Origin: DATMGU01 sp035555315
GTDB taxonomy: Bacteria; Pseudomonadota; Alphaproteobacteria; ATCC43930; CGMCC-115725
Direction: 5' to 3'
DNA length: 39,612 nucleotides
NCBI GenBank assembly: GCA_035555315.1
Contig: DATMGU010000134.1
Span: 1-39,612, forward strand
Made by a program: the position numbers and the translations under genes. The notes below the pieces were generated by a model. It was not told the DNA's origin, did no database searches, and saw nothing but the letters and a program-made list of their open reading frames with translations. Every line of letters begins with the position of its first letter. Positions within the stretch are counted from its first letter, which is position 1. Shown here piece by piece: positions 7,749-14,408 of this stretch.

Positions 7749-8927
7749 TCAGCCTGCCGCCGGACTGCTGGACGAAGCCCCGCTGGACGAAGCCCCGTCG
7801 GGCGGGTCACCGCCGGACAGGTCGCGATCGAACAGGGTCGACCAGGTGAAGTGTTTCACGTCCCTCACCTCCCGTTCCACCGGCAGACGCGGCAGCACCA
7901 ACTCGCCAAAGCGATAGGCTTCCTCCAGCAACGGCATGCCGGAGAGGATAAAGGTTTCCACCCCGGCCGCTTGATAAGCCTCCAGGGTCCGGATGACCGT
8001 ATCCGGCGAGCCCACGATGGCGGTACCGGGTCCGGGCCGCACCAGGCCGATGCCGGACCAGATGTTGGGCGCGATCTCCAGCGACCGCGGGTCCGCCGCC
8101 TTGACGCCGCCATGCATCGCGGACATGCGCTGCTGGCCCACCGAATCGGTACCGCCGACGAAACGTTGGTTGGCGGCGATGGCTCCCTCATCCATGCGGT
8201 CGTACAGCCACTGCGCGGCCTCCCATGCTTCCGAATCGGTTTCGCGCACGATGACGTAGAGGCGGACACCATAGGACAGCTCTCGCCCGAGCCGGCCGGC
8301 GGCAGCCTTCACTTGCTCCACCTTTTGCCGCATCTGCTCCGGCGTCTCGCCCCAGGAAAGGTAAGTGTCGACATATTGGGCCGCGACGTCGATGGCGCGG
8401 TCGGACGAGCCGCCGAACCAGAGCGGCGGCGGCTGGATGGCGCTGCCCGTGGGCAGGGCGATCTTGGCGCCGGTGACGGCGAGATACTTGCCCTCATAGG
8501 TGACGCTCTCGCCGGCCATCAGCCGGTGCCACACCCCCAGATATTCGGCCGCCATGTCGTAGCGGTCGTCATGCGGCAGGTGCATGCCATAGGCACCCAG
8601 CATCTTGGCGTCACCGGAGACGACATTGATCATGACCCGGCCACGGGAGAATTCCTGCAGCGTGGCCGCCATTTTGCCCAGCAGAGTGACGGGCACCAGC
8701 CCGGGATGGATGGCGATCAGGAACTTCAGCCGTTCGGTGACCGGCAGCAGCGACGCGGCCAACACCCAGACGTCATGCGATCCGGTGGCGAACAACGCGC
8801 CGGTATAGCCAAGCTGGTCGTATGCCATGGCGAGCTGGCGGAAATAGCCGTAATCGACCTTCCGCGACCCCTGCGGTGTCCACGGATAGGCGCCATCGGG
8901 CGCGCACATATACCAAAGGACGTTCAT
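7749..8927 (-). CDS. LLM-class flavin-dependent monooxygenase, alkanesulfonate monooxygenase-like (SsuD-like)
   Basis: A 392-residue bacterial-luciferase-like monooxygenase. SsuD uses FMNH2 from a partner reductase to cleave C-S bonds of sulfonates, releasing sulfite and an aldehyde. The protein follows E. coli SsuD closely: GSRKVDYGY near residue 20, WFGGSSDRAID around 170, YLSWGETPEQM, RLYVIVRET at 222-230, TDSVGQQRM at 260-268 and LEEAYRFGEL near the end. R222 and R297 match two active-site arginines, but the positions of Cys54, His228 and Tyr331 of SsuD appear to be Ser/His, Tyr224 and Met331, so the substrate may differ. The ATG at 8927 follows a GGAG site. The C-terminus ends in a Ser-rich tail built by a short tandem duplication. 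No flavin reductase gene is nearby. Confidence 0.92.
   Translation of the reverse strand: MNVLWYMCAPDGAYPWTPQGSRKVDYGYFRQLAMAYDQLGYTGALFATGSHDVWVLAASLLPVTERLKFLIAIHPGLVPVTLLGKMAATLQEFSRGRVMINVVSGDAKMLGAYGMHLPHDDRYDMAAEYLGVWHRLMAGESVTYEGKYLAVTGAKIALPTGSAIQPPPLWFGGSSDRAIDVAAQYVDTYLSWGETPEQMRQKVEQVKAAAGRLGRELSYGVRLYVIVRETDSEAWEAAQWLYDRMDEGAIAANQRFVGGTDSVGQQRMSAMHGGVKAADPRSLEIAPNIWSGIGLVRPGPGTAIVGSPDTVIRTLEAYQAAGVETFILSGMPLLEEAYRFGELVLPRLPVEREVRDVKHFTWSTLFDRDLSGGDPPDGASSSGASSSSPAAG
7767..7796. repeat. Perfect 15-bp tandem duplication in the monooxygenase C-terminal tail
   Basis: The unit GCTGGACGAAGCCCC occurs twice back to back at 7767-7781 and 7782-7796. It is in frame and doubles a Gly-Ala-Ser-Ser-Ser block in the low-complexity tail of the SsuD-like protein. 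It looks like a replication-slippage product outside the conserved fold. Confidence 0.9.
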
Positions 8928-8934
8928 TTCACGA

Positions 8935-8968
8935 GGCTCCAGGCGAATCAGGGCTCCAGGCGGATCAG
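8935..8968. repeat. 17-bp near-perfect tandem duplication at the junction of the binding-fold gene and the monooxygenase gene
   Basis: Two 17-base units (8935-8951 and 8952-8968) differ at one position. Read on the minus strand each unit contains a TGA and a GGAG. The first unit met by the ribosome supplies the stop codon of the upstream gene (8965-8967); the second supplies the GGAG ribosome site of the monooxygenase. The duplication therefore spaces the two genes and duplicates the ribosome-site-like sequence. Confidence 0.88.
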
Positions 8969-9825
8969 GCCGCGAGAAAGGCGGGGCGCAGGGCGGTTGC
9001 GAGGTCGAGCTGTCTCGGCAGATCGCCATGCCGGACGAGTGTGTCGGCTTCCGCCTGCTGTTCGGCGATGATCTGCGGCCCGGCGGGACCGATCGACCAG
9101 TCCCGCGCCGCGACCACCTCCCGCCAGGCGGCGATATCCGCCTCGCCGGCTCCCGCGTCGGCCAGCAGCCGTGCCGCTCGCAGCGGATCGGCGGCGATGT
9201 CCCGCCCCAACCGCGCCAGACAAGCGGCGAAGCCGTCCAATGTCGCCTCCGACACCGCGCATCCGCGCAAGGTCCAGAACACGGAACGGTTGGGAATCGT
9301 ATCACCGCAACGGGTTAGCAACTGTGCTCGGCCAGCGGCGAGCGACTGGTCCAGAAGGGGGGCCATGGCGACCCATGCCTCCACCTCCCCGGTTCCCAGC
9401 GCCCGCAGCGAGGCCCCCGGCGAGAGTTCGGTCCGGTGCACATCGCCCAGACGCAACCCCACCTTCTCAAGCTCGCGTGCCAGCAGGTATGTGTGGAAGG
9501 AACCGTCCAGCAAGGCGACGCGCCCGCCCTTCAGGCTCCGCATATCGGTGATGGGGGAGCCCGGTGCGACGACCAGCCCCCCATTGGCCGGCCGTGGCGC
9601 GGACGCGGCCACGTACACCACGTCCATTCCCGCCGCCTGCGCCAGGATCGGCGGCGTGGACCCGGTGCCGCACATGTCGATGCGCCCTTCGGCCAGCAGC
9701 TTCGCACTGTCCCGCCCCTCCTCATAAGGCACAAACGTGACGTCCAGCCCGTCGAAGGCGCCCGGCCAGCTCCCGGCGAGGAACAGGTGCAGGTTGTTAG
9801 GATGAATGCCGACGCGCAATACCAT
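8965..9825 (-). CDS. Substrate-binding-fold (NMT1/SsuA-like) protein without signal peptide
   Basis: A 286-residue protein with the periplasmic-binding fold of the SsuA/ThiY/NMT1 group: an N-terminal VLRVGIHPNN strand-turn, a GSTPPILAQAAG segment around residue 54, LKGGRVALLDGSFHTY near 110 and VEAWVAMAPLLD near 150. Unlike the SsuA-like protein at the other end of the operon it has no signal peptide or lipobox from the ATG at 9825, which follows a GGAG site. Upstream in-frame starts at 9870 and 9951 add polar sequence but no export signal. It may thus act in the cytosol. Known cytosolic members of this fold include the desulfinase DszB, but DszB's catalytic Cys has no counterpart here. First gene of the operon. 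Confidence 0.82.
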   Translation of the reverse strand: MVLRVGIHPNNLHLFLAGSWPGAFDGLDVTFVPYEEGRDSAKLLAEGRIDMCGTGSTPPILAQAAGMDVVYVAASAPRPANGGLVVAPGSPITDMRSLKGGRVALLDGSFHTYLLARELEKVGLRLGDVHRTELSPGASLRALGTGEVEAWVAMAPLLDQSLAAGRAQLLTRCGDTIPNRSVFWTLRGCAVSEATLDGFAACLARLGRDIAADPLRAARLLADAGAGEADIAAWREVVAARDWSIGPAGPQIIAEQQAEADTLVRHGDLPRQLDLATALRPAFLAA

Positions 9826-9871
9826 CACCGAGGCTCCAAGAGGTGGTTGGACTTTACTCCCGCGGATCATC

Positions 9872-9900
9872 GTTATACTTTTTTGTAGATTGTCGGTCGA
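9872..9900 (-). promoter_or_regulatory. Candidate sigma70-type promoter for the sulfonate-type operon
   Basis: On the minus strand TCGACC (9895-9900) and TATAAC (9872-9877) are separated by 17 bases, a plausible -35/-10 pair about 45 bases upstream of the first start codon at 9825. It lies in the short AT-richer divergent region next to the ArsR-type regulator, so the regulator could act here. No clear inverted repeat operator was found. Confidence 0.4.
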
Positions 9901-9938
9901 GCCGGTGGCCGTCAAGCGCATTCGACAGGTAGGTGTGT

Positions 9939-10337
9939 ATGAAGGCGTCATTGTTGTGTCGGGATATTGGGGCTGCGAGCGACTTGCTGCGCGCCTTGGG
10001 GAACCCGAGCCGTCTCGCGATCGTCTGCCTGCTGCTGGAAGGCGAGCGGTCGGTGATGGAAATGGAGGTAGCCTTGAGCATTCGACAACCGACGCTATCC
10101 CAGCAACTGACAGCGCTGCGCGAGGCCGGGCTGATCCAGAGCCGCCGCCAGGTCAAACATGTATTTTATCGCGTCTGCGACGACCGGGCCGCCCGGATCG
10201 TCGCCACCCTGCGAACCATGTTTTCGGATCTGCTGCCCGCCTCGGCGCTGCTGGCCGTCACGAACGGCGGAACGGACCGCCAGACGCTGGCCAGAGCCGC
10301 CGCGCTGAGCCGGATCGCCGAGCGGGAGATGATGTGA
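9939..10337 (+). CDS. ArsR-family winged-helix repressor, BigR/SqrR-like
   Basis: A 132-residue ArsR-type regulator with the LGNPSRLAIVCLLLEGERSV helix pair, the recognition helix QPTLSQQLTALREAGLI and the wing RRQVKHVFYRV. This pattern is that of BigR/SqrR/YgaV regulators, which sense persulfide or sulfide through two cysteines. The first sensing Cys is kept (C30); the second appears to be Ser (S96), while extra Cys occur at 7 and 80. The ATG at 9939 with AGGTAGG upstream is preferred to a GTG at 9933. It is divergent from the sulfonate-type operon and is its most likely regulator. It ends convergent to yihY. Confidence 0.88.
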   Translation: MKASLLCRDIGAASDLLRALGNPSRLAIVCLLLEGERSVMEMEVALSIRQPTLSQQLTALREAGLIQSRRQVKHVFYRVCDDRAARIVATLRTMFSDLLPASALLAVTNGGTDRQTLARAAALSRIAEREMM

Positions 10338-10359
10338 CCCCCGCGTTCTCAAACAGTCT

Positions 10360-11694
10360 CTAAGACCGGATCGTCGCAGGCTCCGCCTTCCCGTACCTGC
10401 CGGCGTCGAGGACGCTCGCGATCGGCAGCGCCATCACCTCGGCCTCCACCTCGCGCAAGGCGCCGATCGCCGGGTCCAGCCTGTCGGCCCATCGGCTTCG
10501 CCGCTGATTGCCGATGGCCTTCTCCAACGCGCCGCGCAGATCGCCCAGCGTCACCGCGGCGAGGTCGCGATTCAAGATCCAGGCGCGGCCGGTCGTCTCC
10601 GCCACGAAGCCCGCGCGCGCCAATGCCGTCAGGTAGTCGGTCACGACGCCCGGCGGTGCGTGAAGTTCATGGCTGAGCGCCGGGGTCCGCCACGCCCCAC
10701 CCTGCCGGTGCGCCGCCGCCAAGAGCTCGATCAACGCCAGCGCCAGCGCCAGATCCGGCACACGCCTGAAGCCTTCCGTTCCCTCCTGCTCCATCCGCCA
10801 GCGCGGCACCGCCGCCGCGATCACCGCGCCGAACAGCACCACGCCCCAGGAGAGATACATCCACAGCAGGAAGATCGGGATCGCCGCGAGCGCACCATAG
10901 ACGGCCTGATAGGAGGCGAAGTGCGAGATATAGAGCGTGAACAGCCACTTCATCATCTCGAACAGCAGGGCCGCGACGACGGCGCCGATCGCCGCATCCC
11001 GCCAGCGCACGGTGCAATGCGGCAGCAGGCAATAGATCAGGGTCAATCCCGCGGCCTCCAGCACCACCGGCACCAGCCAGGCGAAGCCGGCGACCCAACC
11101 GCTCATGGCGGTCGCGACCGGCGTGTCCCGCAACCCCAGGCGACTCGCCATCATGTCGAGCGAGCCGGATACCGACAGCCCGACCGCCAACAGAATCGGG
11201 CCGAGCGTCAACACCGTCCAATAGATCATCACGCGCGCGAACCAGGGACGGGGGGTGCTGACCCGCCATATCGCGTCCAGCCGATCCTCGATCGTCGCCA
11301 GCAGCATGATGGCGGTGAAACCCAGCACCGCGAGCCCGACGGCGGTCGTCTTGCCGGCGCTCGCCGCGAAATAGCGGATGTACCATTCGGCGGTGTCGCC
11401 GATCTCGGGCACGAAATTGCGAAACAGCGCGCCCATCAGCTGATCGCGGATGCTGTCGAAGATCGGAAAGGCGGATAGAATCGCGAGGGCGATCGCCAGC
11501 AGCGGCACGACGGAGACGAGCGTCGTATAGCTGAGCGCGCCCGCCGCCGCGAAGCAGCCGTCACGGACGAAGGAGACCACCACGAACCGGCAGAATTCGG
11601 CCAATTGCCGGACGCCCCGGCGCAGTCCGCCTTTTTCATCGGGGCCGACCGCCTCATCGATGCCGCCCGCCTGGACGGTTTCGCCGGATGTCAT
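10360..11694 (-). CDS. YihY/virulence factor BrkB family inner-membrane protein
   Basis: A 444-residue membrane protein of the YihY (formerly 'RNase BN') family. Six or so hydrophobic spans cover about residues 40-290, including the typical ALSYTTLVSVVPLLAIALA helix near the N-terminus and the AVYGALAAIPIFLLWMYLSW helix near residue 270. A soluble C-terminal part follows, looking like a winged helix (LELLAAAHRQGG... THxxx-like LSHELHAPPGVV). The start is uncertain: the ATG at 11694 has a GGTGGA ribosome site; an ATG at 11712 and a GTG at 11724 lie upstream. The function of the family is unsettled; transport or envelope roles are proposed. Confidence 0.88.
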   Translation of the reverse strand: MTSGETVQAGGIDEAVGPDEKGGLRRGVRQLAEFCRFVVVSFVRDGCFAAAGALSYTTLVSVVPLLAIALAILSAFPIFDSIRDQLMGALFRNFVPEIGDTAEWYIRYFAASAGKTTAVGLAVLGFTAIMLLATIEDRLDAIWRVSTPRPWFARVMIYWTVLTLGPILLAVGLSVSGSLDMMASRLGLRDTPVATAMSGWVAGFAWLVPVVLEAAGLTLIYCLLPHCTVRWRDAAIGAVVAALLFEMMKWLFTLYISHFASYQAVYGALAAIPIFLLWMYLSWGVVLFGAVIAAAVPRWRMEQEGTEGFRRVPDLALALALIELLAAAHRQGGAWRTPALSHELHAPPGVVTDYLTALARAGFVAETTGRAWILNRDLAAVTLGDLRGALEKAIGNQRRSRWADRLDPAIGALREVEAEVMALPIASVLDAGRYGKAEPATIRS

Positions 11695-11906
11695 GGTCGA
11701 TCCACCGTTCATATCATGGGCCACAATTTGCCCAGCCGATCTAGACGAGAGTTACAGTAGGCGGCGGGCGTCCGGTTTCCAAGGGACGGGCAATTTTCCC
11801 ATAAACCGGCTCGTGTCCGGGGCGCCTTCCCGCCGCTCCGCCGTTTCGTGTAGCATCGCGCGACTTTGCCGTTTCAGGTTCAGTGGGTTTTAGGGAGTTG
11901 TCGAGG

Positions 11907-12719
11907 ATGCCAGATGGTACGGCCCTTATGGCCGGCAAGCGCGGTCTTATCATGGGTGTGGCGAATGACCGCTCGATTGCATGGGGTATCGCCAAGATGC
12001 TTCACCAGCACGGCGCCGAGATCGCCTTCACCTATCAGGGCGAGCCGCTTGCCAAGCGGGTGCGGCCGTTGGCGGAAAGCGTCGGTTCCGATTTCGTGAT
12101 CGATTGCGACGTCACCGACGAAGCCAGCATGGATAAGACCTTCGACGCCTTGGCGACGCGCTGGGACAAGATCGATTTCGTGGTCCACGCCATCGCCTTT
12201 TCCGACAAGGAGGAGTTGAAGGGCAAATACGTCAACACATCGCGGGCGAACTTCACCCGCTCGCTCGACATCTCGTGCTTTTCCTTCACCGATGTCTGTC
12301 GCCGCGCCTCACCGCTGATGACCGAGGGTGGCAGCCTGTTGACGCTGACCTATTACGGCGCCGAGCGGGTGATGCCGCACTACAACGTCATGGGCGTCGC
12401 CAAAGCGGCGCTGGAAGCCAGTGTGCGTTACCTGGCCGTCGACCTCGGCGACCGGAACATCCGCGTCAACGCGATCTCCGCCGGACCGATCAAGACGCTC
12501 GCCGCCTCCGGCATCGGCGATTTCCGCTACATCCTGAAATGGAATCAGTACAACGCGCCGTTGAAGCGCAACGTCACCATCGAGGATGTCGGCGGCGCCG
12601 GGTTGTACCTGTTGAGCGACCTCGGCTCCGGGGTCACCGGCGAGGTACATCATGTCGATTGCGGCTATCATGTCGTCGGCATGAAGGCGGTCGACGCGCC
12701 CGACATCGCGGTCGTCTGA
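11907..12719 (+). CDS. fabI: Enoyl-[acyl-carrier-protein] reductase (NADH)
   Basis: FabI reduces the trans-2 double bond of enoyl-ACP, the last step of each fatty-acid elongation cycle. The 270-residue protein has the GLIMGVANDRSIAWGIA cofactor loop at about 13-29 and the FabI catalytic triplet Y149, Y159 and K166 (Tyr-x6-Lys), plus the AISAGPIKTLAASGI segment. The ATG at 11907 follows AGGGAG; a GTG at 11883 is possible but adds unusual sequence. It is followed 11 bases later by aroC, a familiar alphaproteobacterial pair. The upstream 180 bases should hold the promoter, but no clear elements were picked out. Confidence 0.97.
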   Translation: MPDGTALMAGKRGLIMGVANDRSIAWGIAKMLHQHGAEIAFTYQGEPLAKRVRPLAESVGSDFVIDCDVTDEASMDKTFDALATRWDKIDFVVHAIAFSDKEELKGKYVNTSRANFTRSLDISCFSFTDVCRRASPLMTEGGSLLTLTYYGAERVMPHYNVMGVAKAALEASVRYLAVDLGDRNIRVNAISAGPIKTLAASGIGDFRYILKWNQYNAPLKRNVTIEDVGGAGLYLLSDLGSGVTGEVHHVDCGYHVVGMKAVDAPDIAVV

Positions 12720-12730
12720 GGACGGGTCCG

Positions 12731-13801
12731 ATGGCCGGCAACAGCTTCGGCGGTTTGTTCCGGTTCACCACCTGGGGCGAAAGCCACGGGCCGGCGATCG
12801 GTTGCGTCGTCGACGGTGTACCGCCGCGCCTCGCCTTGGCGGAGCCGGATATCCAGCACTGGCTGGACCGGCGCCGCCCCGGCCGCTCGCGCTACACGAC
12901 CCAGCGGCAGGAGCCGGATGCCGTGCGCATCCTGTCCGGCGTCTATGAGGGGCAGACCACCGGCACGCCGATTTCCCTGGAGATCCTCAACGAGGATCAA
13001 CGCTCCAAGGATTACGCGGCGATCGCCGATCGGTTCCGGCCCGGCCACGCCGATTACACCTATTGGGCGAAATACGGCATCCGCGACCCGCGCGGCGGCG
13101 GCCGGTCATCGGCGCGCGAGACCGCCAGCCGGGTCGCCGCCGGCGCCGTCGCCCGGCTGATCCTGGGGTCCTCGGTCACGATCCGCGGCGCGCTCGTCCA
13201 GATGGGGCCGCATGCGATCGATCGATCGCGGTGGGATTGGGCGGCGGTCGAGCAGAACCCGTTCTGGTGCCCAGACCCTGTCGCAGCCGAGCAGTGGGCG
13301 GAATATCTGGACGGCGTGCGCAAAGCCGGCTCGTCGACCGGCGCAGTGATCGAGCTGGTCGCCTCGGGCGTGCCGGCGGGGCTGGGCGCACCGATCTACC
13401 GCAAGCTCGATGCCGACATCGCGACGGCGTTGATGAGCATCAACGCGGTGAAAGGTGTCGAGATCGGCGACGGCTTCGCCGCGGCATGCCTCTCCGGCGA
13501 GGACAATGCCGACGAGATGCGCATGGCCGCCGGCCAACCTATCTTCCTGTCGAACCATGCCGGCGGCATCCTGGGCGGCATTTCGACCGGCCAGGACATC
13601 GTCGCCCGCTTCGCCGTGAAGCCGACCAGCTCGATCCTGGCGGAGCGGCGCACGGTCACCACCGGTGGCGAGGAGGTGACGATCTCGACCAAGGGCCGCC
13701 ACGATCCTTGCGTCGGTATCCGCGCCGTGCCGGTCGGCGAAGCGATGCTGGCCGCCGTCCTCGCCGATCATCTGCTGATGCACCGGGCGCAATGCGGCTG
13801 A
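12731..13801 (+). CDS. aroC: Chorismate synthase
   Basis: AroC makes chorismate from 5-enolpyruvylshikimate 3-phosphate, an FMN-dependent reaction at the end of the shikimate pathway. The protein of 356 residues is of normal length and carries the family signatures: GESHGPAIGCVVDG near the N-terminus, the RQEPD and GTPI segments, the GGGRSSARETASRVAAGA motif around 125, and the late RHDPCVGIRAVPVGEAM motif. The start ATG at 12731 lies just after fabI. The much longer open frame beginning at 12275 is fabI read in another frame. Confidence 0.97.
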   Translation: MAGNSFGGLFRFTTWGESHGPAIGCVVDGVPPRLALAEPDIQHWLDRRRPGRSRYTTQRQEPDAVRILSGVYEGQTTGTPISLEILNEDQRSKDYAAIADRFRPGHADYTYWAKYGIRDPRGGGRSSARETASRVAAGAVARLILGSSVTIRGALVQMGPHAIDRSRWDWAAVEQNPFWCPDPVAAEQWAEYLDGVRKAGSSTGAVIELVASGVPAGLGAPIYRKLDADIATALMSINAVKGVEIGDGFAAACLSGEDNADEMRMAAGQPIFLSNHAGGILGGISTGQDIVARFAVKPTSSILAERRTVTTGGEEVTISTKGRHDPCVGIRAVPVGEAMLAAVLADHLLMHRAQCG

Positions 13802-13831
13802 ACCCGCCCCAACTCCGGAGGAGCCGACGCC

Positions 13832-14404
13832 ATGCCCCAACCAGAGCACATCTCGGCGCTGGGCGTTCCTGACCCGGCGACCCTCGACGACGATCTCAAG
13901 CCGATCTGGGACAAATGCGTCGAGAAACTGGGCTTCGTGCCCAACGTCTACGCCGCCTATAGCCTGAAGCCGCAGCGGCTCCGGCACTTCATGGCGATGT
14001 ACAACGAGATCATGCTGGCACCATCGAGCCTCTCCAAGCTGGAGCGCGAGATGGTCGCCGTCGTGGTATCGAGCGCCAACCGCTGCTACTACTGCCTGGT
14101 GGCCCATGGTCAGGCGGTGCGCCGGCTGTCCGGCGACCCGGAGCTGGGCGAGATGATGGCGCTGAACTATCGGGTCGCCAAGCTGGATGCCCGGCAACGC
14201 GGCATGCTCGACTTCGCCTGGAAGCTCACGACCACCCCGTATCTTATCGAGGACGCCGACCGCGAAACCCTGCGGCGGCTCGGCTTCGACAATGACGGCA
14301 TCTTCGACCTGTCGGAGACGGTCGCCTTCTTCAATCTCTCCAACCGCATGGCCGCCGCGACCGACATGATGCCGAACCGCGACTACCATCGCCTGGACCG
14401 GTGA
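13832..14404 (+). CDS. AhpD-like carboxymuconolactone decarboxylase family (peroxidase-related) protein
   Basis: A 190-residue all-helical protein of the AhpD/CMD superfamily, the subgroup often named peroxidase-related. It holds the redox CxxC in ANRCYYCLVAHGQAVR around residues 88-100, preceded by the LSKLEREMVAVVVS helix; the two Cys and the nearby His form the proton-relay centre of AhpD-like enzymes. A strong GGAGGAG ribosome site precedes the ATG at 13832. It lies between aroC and sppA in an apparent operon (spacings about 30 and 4 bases). A role in peroxide defence is likely but its partner reductant is unknown. Confidence 0.9.
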   Translation: MPQPEHISALGVPDPATLDDDLKPIWDKCVEKLGFVPNVYAAYSLKPQRLRHFMAMYNEIMLAPSSLSKLEREMVAVVVSSANRCYYCLVAHGQAVRRLSGDPELGEMMALNYRVAKLDARQRGMLDFAWKLTTTPYLIEDADRETLRRLGFDNDGIFDLSETVAFFNLSNRMAAATDMMPNRDYHRLDR

Positions 14405-14408
14405 CACG

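Noticed and set aside
8965..9825. Calling the NMT1-fold protein a DszB desulfinase
   Set aside because: The catalytic Cys of DszB, near residue 27 in its SNCPVPNA segment, has no counterpart; the matching place reads IHPNNLH.
9826..9938. A BigR-type ATTC-N8-GAAT operator in the divergent region
   Set aside because: Only one half-like ATTC is seen (in GCATTCGAC), with no matching GAAT arm at the right distance.
12275..12730. A long N-terminal extension of aroC
   Set aside because: It is fabI read in another frame. The chorismate synthase family start is at 12731.
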